From assembly GCF_000744255.1 (NCBI RefSeq), contig NZ_JQLO01000001.1:558001-622000 (forward strand): a DNA stretch of 64,000 nucleotides, read 5' to 3'. Position 1 is the stretch's first letter. The number at the start of each line of letters is the position of its first letter. Shown piece after piece: positions 38,273 to 45,546 of this stretch. Under the pieces are notes generated by a model, which did not search any database, had not been told where the DNA came from, and saw only the letters and a program-made list of their open reading frames with translations. The position numbers were made by a program, and so were the translations under genes. The stretch is from Carnobacterium divergens DSM 20623 (GTDB lineage Bacteria > Bacillota > Bacilli > Lactobacillales > Carnobacteriaceae).

Positions 38273-38797
38273 CTAGTTACGGTGGGTGATGATTTTAGCA
38301 ATTTCTTCTAAAGACATACCACTGTTTACTTCGTAAGATCCATCTCGAATATACATTTCATAATCATTTGACGTTAAGAATGTGGTGAATTCGTTTGCGT
38401 CTTTAATGATGCCATTTGCAGCTAGTTGATCAACTGCAGTGCTAGTTGGGTCGCCTTGACCAATAACTAATGTATATTTTTTAACTTCATCTTTTTTCTC
38501 AGTATCTTTTGCAGGCTCTTCTTTTTTAGCAGAGCTGTCAGCAGCAGAACTATCGGTTGTTGAGCTTGAATCCGTTTTATCTGTAACTTTTTCAAGTTCA
38601 ATTTTAGTTAAAAGTTCTTCGTATTTTTTCTTATAGGATTTCTCGCTCTTACTTAGGTTCTCGTCTTTGCTTTTAGCAGTTTGCTCCGTCTTACTGGTAG
38701 ACGCTGCGGGTTCATAAAAAAAGAGACGATAACCTGAAAGAACTAGAGCTGAAAGCAAAAATCCTAGTGCTAAATAGCGTAATGCAGGTCTATTCAT
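38273..38797 (-). CDS. Membrane-anchored protein with an MltG (YceG) LysM-like domain
   Basis: This 174-residue protein has one N-terminal membrane segment (about 8-27). A Lys/Glu/Ser-rich linker of about 85 residues (about 30-115) has low complexity. The C-terminal domain reads VIGQGDPTSTAVDQLAANGIIKDANEF...GSYEVNSGMSLEEIAKIIT. This last part resembles the small LysM-like domain at the start of MltG lytic transglycosylases, but the catalytic domain is absent. It may be a wall-binding or MltG-partner protein. GGGAG precedes the ATG. It follows a second small membrane protein by 17 bp on the same strand. Confidence 0.75.
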   Translation of the reverse strand: MNRPALRYLALGFLLSALVLSGYRLFFYEPAASTSKTEQTAKSKDENLSKSEKSYKKKYEELLTKIELEKVTDKTDSSSTTDSSAADSSAKKEEPAKDTEKKDEVKKYTLVIGQGDPTSTAVDQLAANGIIKDANEFTTFLTSNDYEMYIRDGSYEVNSGMSLEEIAKIITHRN

Positions 38798-38814
38798 TCG
38801 TGACTCTCCCTTAC

Positions 38815-39165
38815 TTATTTGTGCTCAACGTATTCATCGACAACAACTTGTACTGTTGCAACAGGTAATTGAGTTTGTGATGCGATGTTTTCAAGTGAAA
38901 CACCTTGAGTATACAAGGTAACGACATGATTTTTTAATACATCGTGAATTTTCATTGATGTTAATGTTTCTTCTGTTGTAATGTTTAATTCATTTTCAAG
39001 AATCGCAACGCGATTTTTTAAATGATAGATATCTTGCATTAGTTGTAAAGAAAGTTCTTCAAATTCTTCTTTTACTTTTTCGCCATTGTCTTTTTTGTAG
39101 AAAGACCATACAATAAGAGCAACGGAGATAATCAACAGGATAATAACGATCATCCATACATCCAT
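38815..39165 (-). CDS. Small membrane-anchored coiled-coil protein with C-terminal helix-turn-helix-like segment
   Basis: This 116-residue protein has one N-terminal membrane helix (about 3-22), a charged coiled-coil stretch (about 28-70) and an end resembling a sigma-type helix-turn-helix (VVTLYTQGVSLENIASQTQLPVATVQVVV, residues about 82-110; shown as LYTQGVSLENIASQTQLP). The layout resembles SwrB/DUF6115-type proteins, but I do not assign a function. It is probably co-transcribed with the MltG-domain protein downstream. Confidence 0.7.
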   Translation of the reverse strand: MDVWMIVIILLIISVALIVWSFYKKDNGEKVKEEFEELSLQLMQDIYHLKNRVAILENELNITTEETLTSMKIHDVLKNHVVTLYTQGVSLENIASQTQLPVATVQVVVDEYVEHK

Positions 39166-39284
39166 TTTTTAATCACCTCTTTCATTAAACCTCATTGCAT
39201 AGTGTACCATATTTAGCAGATTAATAGTGTTTTGTAAAAGAAATTTAATATAAAATTTGATAATTGACTTATTCCTAAAAGAAT

Positions 39285-39326
39285 TAAAAATCCTTAAAAA
39301 AAGAGGCGTAAAGTAAAAATCCTTAA
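39285..39326 (+). repeat. 13-bp direct repeat upstream of rpmG
   Basis: TAAAAATCCTTAA occurs at 39285-39297 and 39314-39326, 29 bp apart, about 40-80 bp upstream of the rpmG -10. It might be a regulator site; no known consensus is recognised. Confidence 0.5.
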
Positions 39327-39363
39327 CAAAGTGTAAAAAAAGCTAGCAAGTTGTTAAAAAAAA

Positions 39364-39406
39364 TGATATGATATTCAAGTCCGAAGGTACCCAATTGAGT
39401 ATCTTC
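39364..39406 (+). promoter_or_regulatory. rpmG promoter and leader hairpin
   Basis: TGA-TATGAT (extended -10, hexamer 39367-39372) is followed by a hairpin in the leader: GAAGGTAC (39383-39390) and GTATCTTC (39399-39406) with an 8-base loop and one G-U pair. Confidence 0.5.
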
Positions 39407-39438
39407 TAAATTATGGTTTAATGCTTGGAGGGAAAGTC

Positions 39439-39588
39439 ATGCGTGTAAACATCACATTGGAATGTACAGAGTGTAAAGAACGTAACTACCACACTAAGAA
39501 AAACAAACGTAACAATCCAGACCGTGTTGAATTCAAAAAATATTGTCCGCGCGAACGTCGTGCGACATTACATCGTGAAACAAAATAA
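39439..39588 (+). CDS. rpmG: 50S ribosomal protein L33
   Basis: This 49-residue L33 starts [17 protein letters not shown] and ends [15 protein letters not shown]. Zinc-binding L33 has two CxxC pairs. Here the first pair is present and the second is reduced to CPRE, so zinc binding is doubtful. It is too short for a long-ORF scan. The ribosome binding site GGAGGG precedes the ATG. It has its own promoter and a terminator-like hairpin at the stop codon. In Bacillus rpmGA also precedes yqgN. Confidence 0.95.
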   Translation: MRVNITLECTECKERNYHTKKNKRNNPDRVEFKKYCPRERRATLHRETK

Positions 39589-39612
39589 CAACAGGAATCC
39601 TGTTGTTTTTTT
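39587..39612 (+). terminator. Terminator after rpmG
   Basis: AACAACAGG and CCTGTTGTT form a 9-bp stem with an AAT loop, then a T run. It overlaps the rpmG stop codon. Confidence 0.85.
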
Positions 39613-39657
39613 TGTATTTAAAAGTCATTAAATGAGATAAAGAGGAGGCACCTTTTT

Positions 39658-40194
39658 ATGGATAAAAAAAAATTGCGAAAAATAATTTTAGCTGAACTAA
39701 ACGAATTAAACTCAGAGGTAAAAAAACAAAATGAAGAACATTTACTAAGCCAATTATTTCAATCGGATTACTTTTTAAAAGCAAAAACGATTGGATTAAC
39801 ATTATCGCAGAAAATTGAAATAGACACGCAACCGATTATTGAGAAATGTCACGCACTTGGGAAAAAAATGGTTATTCCACGAACGGGACCGCAAGGCAAA
39901 ATGGATTTTTGTTTATATGACGCAGCTACTAGTTTAGAAACTACCCCTTTTGGAATTCTTGAACCAATGTCAACTTCACCTAGTGTGGACAAAAGGCAGA
40001 TTGATTTATTGATTGTTCCTGGTGTGGCTTTTTCAATGGAGGGTTATCGTATTGGTTTTGGAGCTGGTTTTTATGATCGCTATCTAGCAGATTACCAGGG
40101 TGACACCGTTTCACTTGCACTAAAACTTCAAATAAGAAATGATTGGACTCCAGATAGTTACGATATTCCAGTCAAAAAAGTGTTCACTGAATAA
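39658..40194 (+). CDS. 5-formyltetrahydrofolate cyclo-ligase
   Basis: This enzyme converts 5-formyl-THF with ATP to 5,10-methenyl-THF. The 178-residue protein has the N-terminal basic helix region and the phosphate-binding end segment GYRIGFGAGFYDRYL (about 123-137), which is diagnostic for the family. The position after rpmG and before gluP equals Bacillus yqgN. The ribosome binding site is AGAGGAGG. Confidence 0.93.
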   Translation: MDKKKLRKIILAELNELNSEVKKQNEEHLLSQLFQSDYFLKAKTIGLTLSQKIEIDTQPIIEKCHALGKKMVIPRTGPQGKMDFCLYDAATSLETTPFGILEPMSTSPSVDKRQIDLLIVPGVAFSMEGYRIGFGAGFYDRYLADYQGDTVSLALKLQIRNDWTPDSYDIPVKKVFTE

Positions 40195-40262
40195 ACGATG
40201 GAAAAAACAAATTAGATTCGCTATAATAAAGAACAGAATCATAAGAAAAATGGGGTGGCGCT

Positions 40263-40961
40263 TTGACGAATCAAAAAAAGAGAACATTAAATGAACTATT
40301 AAAAAAACCGATTGTAACGTATAGTTTTTTAGCCATTCAACTTGTTGTTTTTCTATTAATGACAATTGATGGAGGCAGTGAAAGTATTGCTACTCTTATT
40401 AAATATGGAGCAAAAGAAAATATGTCTATTGCGATGGGACAATGGTGGCGCTTAGTTACACCGATGTTTGTTCATATTGGAGCACTGCATATTATCGTAA
40501 ACTCTGTAACGCTGTATTACTTAGGGATACAACTGGAAGGCGTTTTTGGCCATTTTCGATTTGCTTTGATTTACCTATTAAGCGGAATTGCGGGAAATGT
40601 AGCAAGTTTTGCTTTTAACGATGCGGTTTCTGCAGGTGCAAGTACGGCTTTATTCGGTTTATTTGGGACAGCTTTGATGTTAGCTGAAACTTTTAGACAC
40701 AATAGTCAAATGCAAGAAATGGCAAAAACTTTTGCTATTTTTATCGGTTTAAACTTAGTAACGGGTTTTATGTCTACCTCAGTGGATAATTCTGGTCATA
40801 TTGGTGGCTTGATTGGTGGCTTTTTAATTGCTACAGCGATTTCTGTACCAAAAGCGTCAAGCGACTTGACTGTTAAACGAATTTTATCAGGAATAACCTA
40901 TCTGATTGCCATCGCTTTCTTTATCGCAATCGGTTTCAAAAAAACACAAATCGGGTTATAA
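40263..40961 (+). CDS. gluP: Rhomboid family intramembrane serine protease (GluP-like)
   Basis: This 232-residue protein has about seven hydrophobic segments. The rhomboid catalytic serine lies in GASTALFGLFG (about 128-138) and the catalytic histidine in HIGGLIGGF (about 181-189). The loop WWRLVTPMFVHIGALHI is the conserved L1 region. Bacillus GluP (YqgP) carries an extra N-terminal cytosolic domain and C-terminal TPR repeats that are missing here. The start is TTG 40263, about 5 bp after GGGGTGG. It lies directly before yqgQ and glcK. Confidence 0.9.
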   Translation: MTNQKKRTLNELLKKPIVTYSFLAIQLVVFLLMTIDGGSESIATLIKYGAKENMSIAMGQWWRLVTPMFVHIGALHIIVNSVTLYYLGIQLEGVFGHFRFALIYLLSGIAGNVASFAFNDAVSAGASTALFGLFGTALMLAETFRHNSQMQEMAKTFAIFIGLNLVTGFMSTSVDNSGHIGGLIGGFLIATAISVPKASSDLTVKRILSGITYLIAIAFFIAIGFKKTQIGL

Positions 40962-40984
40962 TGTGAAGGACGTGAAGTAAAGTT

Positions 40985-41206
40985 ATGCGAATCTTATATG
41001 ATGTACAGTTATTATTAAAAAGATTTGGAATATATGTTTACGTAGGAGAGCGGTTATGGGATATTGAGATGATGTCAATCGAACTAAAAAGTTTAAAAGA
41101 TTCCGGTTTGATTGAAGATGATGTCTATATACCAGCAGCTTTAGTTTTACGAAAAGAGCATCGTTTGGAAGAAGAAAAACAAAAAAATATTAGTATGGAT
41201 AACTAA
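40985..41206 (+). CDS. yqgQ: YqgQ family protein (DUF910)
   Basis: This 73-residue soluble protein has the YqgQ pattern LLKRFGIYVYVGERLWDIEMM and SLKDSGLIEDDVY. In Bacillus the gene lies between gluP and glcK, as here. The function is unknown; a nucleic-acid-binding role has been suggested for its small helical fold. It is 23 bp after gluP and 20 bp before glcK. Confidence 0.88.
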   Translation: MRILYDVQLLLKRFGIYVYVGERLWDIEMMSIELKSLKDSGLIEDDVYIPAALVLRKEHRLEEEKQKNISMDN

Positions 41207-41226
41207 CAACTTGGAGGAATAAAACA

Positions 41227-42195
41227 ATGTCTAAAAAACTAATTGGAATTGATTTAGGTGGGACGACAATCAAATTTGCTATCTTAACTGTAGATGGGGA
41301 TGTTCAACAAAAATGGAGCATTGAAACAGATACTACAAATGAAGGTTCAAAAATTGTCCCAAGTATTGTGGAATCGATAAATAAACATATTGCAAAATAT
41401 GAAATGTCCCACAGCGATTTTATCGGAATCGGTATGGGTTCTCCTGGTACTGTTGATCGTGAATTAGGAACTGTAATTGGGGCATATAATTTAAATTGGA
41501 AGACATTGCAACAAGTCAAACAAGAAATTGAAGCGGGAACAGATATACCATTTGCTATTGATAATGATGCGAATGTTGCTGCCTTAGGAGAGCGTTGGAA
41601 AGGCGCTGGAGAGAATGGGGATGATGTGACCTTCATTACGTTAGGAACGGGTGTAGGTGGCGGAATTATTGCTGAAGGTCGGTTGCTACACGGTGTTGTT
41701 GGAGCAGCAGGTGAAATTGGGCATATTACAGTAGATCCTGGTGGTTATGATTGTACTTGTGGTAAAAAAGGTTGTTTAGAAACAGTTGCAAGTGCGACGG
41801 GTGTTGTAAGGGTAGCAAGAGATTACGCGGATGAGTTTGCTGGTGATTCTCGTTTGAAGTATTTAATTGACGACGGACAAGAAGTTACAGCTAAAACAGT
41901 TTTTGATTTAGCCAAAGATGGCGATGTTTTAGCGATCAAAATTATTGATAAAGTTTCTTACTATTTAGGGTTAGCCTGTGGAAATATTGGCAATATGCTG
42001 AATCCTTCTGATATTGTAATTGGTGGTGGTGTTTCAGCAGCTGGAGATTTTCTGTTAGAGCAAGTCCGTCATTACTTTGAAGAATTTACTTTCCCACAAG
42101 TTCGTCATAGCACGAATCTAAAATTAGCACAATTGGGTAATGATGCAGGTGTTATTGGTGCAAGTTCATTAGCAAAACAATTTCTAAAAAAATAA
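41227..42195 (+). CDS. glcK: Glucokinase (ROK family)
   Basis: GlcK phosphorylates free glucose with ATP. The 322-residue protein has the ATP motif GIDLGGTTIKFA (about 7-18), the sugar-site residues DNDAN and GEIGHITVDPGG, and the ROK zinc motif CTCGKKGCLE (about 178-187). The ribosome binding site TTGGAGG lies before the ATG. It is the last gene of the gluP-yqgQ-glcK group before a terminator. Confidence 0.96.
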   Translation: MSKKLIGIDLGGTTIKFAILTVDGDVQQKWSIETDTTNEGSKIVPSIVESINKHIAKYEMSHSDFIGIGMGSPGTVDRELGTVIGAYNLNWKTLQQVKQEIEAGTDIPFAIDNDANVAALGERWKGAGENGDDVTFITLGTGVGGGIIAEGRLLHGVVGAAGEIGHITVDPGGYDCTCGKKGCLETVASATGVVRVARDYADEFAGDSRLKYLIDDGQEVTAKTVFDLAKDGDVLAIKIIDKVSYYLGLACGNIGNMLNPSDIVIGGGVSAAGDFLLEQVRHYFEEFTFPQVRHSTNLKLAQLGNDAGVIGASSLAKQFLKK

Positions 42196-42198
42196 AGT

Positions 42199-42236
42199 TA
42201 AAAAATCATTGAGGAAATTTCTCAATGATTTTTTTA
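42199..42236 (+). terminator. Terminator after glcK
   Basis: AAAAATCATTGAG and CTCAATGATTTTT flank a short loop, then a T run. Confidence 0.9.
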
Positions 42237-42289
42237 TGTTAACAAACGGCAATGCCTAATGGCTAATAGATGCGAAAGTACATACCATA

Positions 42290-42298
42290 TGATATACT
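42290..42298 (+). promoter_or_regulatory. Extended -10 of the yqgU-like gene
   Basis: TGA-TATACT (hexamer 42293-42298) lies about 50 bp before the start codon. Confidence 0.5.
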
Positions 42299-42346
42299 TG
42301 AACTACATTTTTCAAAAAATATCTATGTAAAAGTAGGAGACATTGG

Positions 42347-43474
42347 GTGATCTATATGAGGCAAAAACAGCAATATGGCTATAAGGTTTTATTTTTGTTT
42401 CTTTTGATTAGCCTTTTTTTAGTTGGTTGTCATACTACTAAAAAAACAGATGACACAAAAAAGACTCAGTGTGAAGAAGCAGTGACTTTAAAAAAAATTC
42501 CAATTGAAACAGACAGTTTTAAAAAAGTGATTGGTTGGTTAAATAAGGATGAGGTTTTGATTCACTGTGGTTATCAATTTAAAGATGTTTTATATCGATT
42601 TAATGTCAGAACAGGGGAACTACATCTTATTTATCAGCCCAATGCATTGATTTTAATTGCTCTTTTATCACCAGATCAAACAAAAGTATTTATTCAAATA
42701 GCTCACGATAAGGACAGTGAAATTCAAATTATTAATTTATCGGGTGAAAAATTGCAGACTAAAAGGGTTGATACCATGGGATATTTAAATGTTAGTTGGA
42801 ATCCTGTTTCGTTAGATCAAATCTTTTTATCTTATTATCAAAATGAGAACAAGATTGTGGTAAGCGATTGGGATATTGCAAAAAATACAACTAAAGAAGT
42901 CCCTAGTGACACGTTAAATCCTGTTTGGTATTCAGAAAATCTTTATGTATATGTTAATAATCAAAATGATTTCTTGCTAAAAAAAGGAGAGCTTTACCTA
43001 GGGGATATCCGAACAGGTGAAAGTACGCATTTAAGGAGTCAAGTTTCAGGGTTTTACTTAAATCAAGACTCATTAGTGATGTTCACTCCGTCTGACTTTA
43101 ACGACAATGATTTATTATTAAGTTATCAGTATCCATTTATGGTAGACAAAGGCTTTTTAGAAGTTCCAAAAATGACGATGAACGATCGGTTAGTGTTTCC
43201 TTATTTGACTCAGTTAGAGCGGAAATCAGCTATCTATGGGGTTCTACCTAAAGAAACCGTTCATTTAGAATTAAAAGCTGGAAAATTTCATTTAGCTAAA
43301 TTAAACTTTGACAAGCGTAAAGTTGAGTCTGTTGTTGAGTTACCAGATAATGCTCCGATTTTAATCTCGCCAGATGGAAAATCCTTGCTCTATGGATGGC
43401 GATTTGAAAATATTATCAATCTTGATAACCAAAAAATTTACTCTTTATTAAAAGATAAAGGAACGATTAAATAG
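42347..43474 (+). CDS. yqgU: YqgU-like lipoprotein with beta-propeller-type repeats
   Basis: This 375-residue protein has a signal peptide with a lipobox (LFLVGCHT; lipid cysteine about residue 28). A mature part follows with repeating strand-rich units containing LSPDQTKVFI and ISPDGKSLLYGW, like WD40/TolB propeller blades. It matches Bacillus YqgU by layout and by lying downstream of glcK. The function is unknown; it is anchored outside the membrane. The start is GTG 42347, 7 bp after AGGAG (42335-42339). The ATG at 42356 is 16 bp away and less likely. Confidence 0.72.
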   Translation: MIYMRQKQQYGYKVLFLFLLISLFLVGCHTTKKTDDTKKTQCEEAVTLKKIPIETDSFKKVIGWLNKDEVLIHCGYQFKDVLYRFNVRTGELHLIYQPNALILIALLSPDQTKVFIQIAHDKDSEIQIINLSGEKLQTKRVDTMGYLNVSWNPVSLDQIFLSYYQNENKIVVSDWDIAKNTTKEVPSDTLNPVWYSENLYVYVNNQNDFLLKKGELYLGDIRTGESTHLRSQVSGFYLNQDSLVMFTPSDFNDNDLLLSYQYPFMVDKGFLEVPKMTMNDRLVFPYLTQLERKSAIYGVLPKETVHLELKAGKFHLAKLNFDKRKVESVVELPDNAPILISPDGKSLLYGWRFENIINLDNQKIYSLLKDKGTIK

Positions 43475-43568
43475 AATCTTTGGTTTTTCTCAAAAAATAG
43501 GTGGTAAATTGCAACGTTCTTGTGTAGAATTGTTCAATGAAGGTTATTGATGAAAGGGGAAAAACAAC

Positions 43569-43961
43569 GTGAATGGAAATTTAATTGTTAACATTATTTT
43601 AGCGATCATTTTATTAGGAATGATTGGTTATGAAGTGTATCAACATTTTAATCGTAAGCGGGCTGCTGTTATTTTAACTGAAGAAGAATTCAGAGAAAAT
43701 ATGCGTAAAGTCCAAGTGATTGATGTTCGTGAAAAACCAGAATTTGATGCAGGTCATATTTTAGGTGCTCGTAATATTCCGTATTCAGGTTTTAAAACGA
43801 GAATGGTAGAAATTAGAAAAGATATTCCCGTTTATTTATACGATCAAAAAAAATCAATGAGTGGCCGTGCGGCAGTTAAGTTACGTAAAGCAGGGTACAC
43901 AAAAATCTATCGATTAAAAGATGGGTATCAAAACTGGAATGGTAAAATTAAAAAGAAATAA
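43569..43961 (+). CDS. Rhodanese-domain membrane-anchored protein (YqhL-like), catalytic cysteine replaced
   Basis: This 130-residue protein has one N-terminal membrane segment (about 5-22) and a rhodanese fold (VIDVREKPEFDAGHILGARNIP). At the active loop, where active rhodaneses have Cys, the sequence is YLYDQKKSMSGRAA, with Asp in place of the nucleophile. It is therefore probably not a sulfurtransferase. The start is GTG 43569 after AAAGGGG. The gene order matches Bacillus yqhL downstream of yqgU. Confidence 0.88.
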   Translation: MNGNLIVNIILAIILLGMIGYEVYQHFNRKRAAVILTEEEFRENMRKVQVIDVREKPEFDAGHILGARNIPYSGFKTRMVEIRKDIPVYLYDQKKSMSGRAAVKLRKAGYTKIYRLKDGYQNWNGKIKKK

Positions 43962-43971
43962 GTCTCAAATA

Positions 43972-43999
43972 AAAAACCTTGTTGATAAGGTTTTTTTTA
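43972..43999 (+). terminator. Terminator after the yqhL-like gene
   Basis: AAAAAACCTT and AAGGTTTTTT form a stem with a 6-base loop, then T. Confidence 0.85.
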
Positions 44000-44141
44000 T
44001 TTTTAGTTACAACACACAAAATAATACAATTAAAATCATGTAGAATTTATTAAGATTTATACTAATACTTGTTTTTATTCCTCTATTTTCTATGGATATA
44101 GAAAATATAAAATAAAAAAAGCAACTATTTTTATTAAAATT

Positions 44142-44150
44142 TGATATAAT
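44142..44150 (+). promoter_or_regulatory. Extended -10 of lepB
   Basis: TGA-TATAAT (hexamer 44145-44150) is a consensus extended -10, 40 bp before the start codon. Confidence 0.6.
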
Positions 44151-44189
44151 AGAACAAAATCAATTGTAATTGAAGGAGCCTATTTTTTT

Positions 44190-44780
44190 ATGAATACAAA
44201 TAAAACAAAGAAAACTAAAAAGAACATTTCAGTAAAAAAAGAAATTTTAAGTACCTTGATGACTTTAGTTGTGGCGTTGGGAATTGTAATGCTATTAAGA
44301 ACCTTTATTTTTACACCGGTCATTGTTAAAGGCGAATCGATGAATCCTACTTTAGAAAATAACGACCGCATCTTATTACTAAAAATGGAAAAAGTGAAGC
44401 GATTTGATATTGTTACCTTTCCAGCACCAGATAACCCAAGTGAAAACTATGTAAAACGAGTGATTGGATTGCCTGGGGACGAGGTTAGCTATAAAAATGA
44501 TATCCTAACCATTAATGGGAAAAATTATGATGAACCTTATTTAAAAGAATTTAAAGCAAATCTTCCGACTGGCGAAAACTTAACAACTGATTTTACATTA
44601 GAGCAAATTAGTGGGGTATCAAAAGTTCCAGCAGGTAAGTATTTAGTATTAGGAGATAACCGTCAAAATTCAAAAGATGGTCGTATGATTGGCTATATTG
44701 ATGCAGACGATATTCAAGGAGTTGCTGATTATCGAATTTGGCCAATTACAACCTTTGGTCGAATTGACAAAGCTGAATAA
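44190..44780 (+). CDS. lepB: Signal peptidase I
   Basis: This enzyme cleaves signal peptides of secreted proteins outside the membrane. The 196-residue protein has a basic start and one membrane helix (about 20-45). The catalytic serine lies in VKGESMNPTL (about 48-57), the catalytic lysine in VKRVIGLPGD (about 90-99), and box E is LGDNRQNSKDGR. This is the short Gram-positive SipS type with a single membrane helix. It is a single-gene unit with its own promoter and terminator. Confidence 0.95.
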   Translation: MNTNKTKKTKKNISVKKEILSTLMTLVVALGIVMLLRTFIFTPVIVKGESMNPTLENNDRILLLKMEKVKRFDIVTFPAPDNPSENYVKRVIGLPGDEVSYKNDILTINGKNYDEPYLKEFKANLPTGENLTTDFTLEQISGVSKVPAGKYLVLGDNRQNSKDGRMIGYIDADDIQGVADYRIWPITTFGRIDKAE

Positions 44781-44784
44781 CCTA

Positions 44785-44822
44785 AAAACAAACCCGTCCT
44801 TGTGATGGGTTTGTTTTTTCGA
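44785..44822 (+). terminator. Terminator after lepB
   Basis: AACAAACCC and GGGTTTGTT form the stem, followed by a T run. Confidence 0.9.
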
Positions 44823-44915
44823 TGAATGAAGCGGTATCATTGAAGACGAGAATCCTAATTAAAGTAGAAAATGGCGAGAGAAACAACAACACAATAAAAT
44901 GAATAAATTAAATAG

Positions 44916-44989
44916 GTGAAATTTCTTAGAAAATAGCGTATAATTAACAAGATAAGAAAAGTGGTGGGGTACTGATTTTTTAGTGCTCC
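44916..44989 (+). promoter_or_regulatory. Promoter and leader hairpin of the yqeG cluster
   Basis: GTGAAA (44916-44921), a 17-bp spacer and TATAAT (44939-44944) form the promoter. The leader then has GGGGTACT (44966-44973) pairing with AGTGCTCC (44982-44989), with two G-U pairs, before a T-rich tract. Confidence 0.55.
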
Positions 44990-45012
44990 TATTTTATTGC
45001 TAAGGAGAAACT

Positions 45013-45546
45013 ATGTTTACTAAATTCAAACCAACATGGATGGTGGAAGCCATTTATCAAATTACACCAGAACAATTAAAAAAACGCAATTTCAAAGCGG
45101 TACTAACTGATTTAGATAACACGTTGATTGCATGGAACAACCCAGATGGAACAGCTGAACTTTTAGGGTGGATTGACGAAATGAAAGCAGCTAATATTCC
45201 TGTGATTGTTGTTTCAAATAATAAAGCGGCTCGAATCGAACGAGTGGTGGAACAATTAGGTCTTGATTATGTTGCAAGATCAATGAAACCATTGACAAAA
45301 GGCTTTAAAGAAGCAGAAACAAAATTGAATTTACCAAAAGAACAAATTCTGATGGTAGGTGACCAAATCATGACGGACATCCGTGGTGCAAACGCTGCTA
45401 AGATTCAAAATGTGTTAGTTAAGCCAATTGTAACGACTGATGCGTGGAATACAAAGTTCAACCGTTTGATGGAAAGACAGATTATGAACTACTTATTGAA
45501 AAAACATCCAGAAATGAATTGGAGGAATACAATTGATGGAGAATAA
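45013..45546 (+). CDS. yqeG: HAD superfamily IIIA phosphatase YqeG
   Basis: This 177-residue protein has the HAD motif I LTDLDNTLIAW (about 31-41), motif II VVSNNK, the lysine segment KPLTKGF and motif III MVGDQIMTDIRGAN. This is the YqeG/YrbI-like IIIA subclass without a large cap. Its natural substrate is not established; phosphatidylglycerophosphate phosphatase activity has been reported for related proteins. The gene opens the yqeG-yqeH-yhbY-nadD-yqeK-rsfS-yqeM cluster and overlaps the next start by about 10 bp. Confidence 0.9.
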   Translation: MFTKFKPTWMVEAIYQITPEQLKKRNFKAVLTDLDNTLIAWNNPDGTAELLGWIDEMKAANIPVIVVSNNKAARIERVVEQLGLDYVARSMKPLTKGFKEAETKLNLPKEQILMVGDQIMTDIRGANAAKIQNVLVKPIVTTDAWNTKFNRLMERQIMNYLLKKHPEMNWRNTIDGE

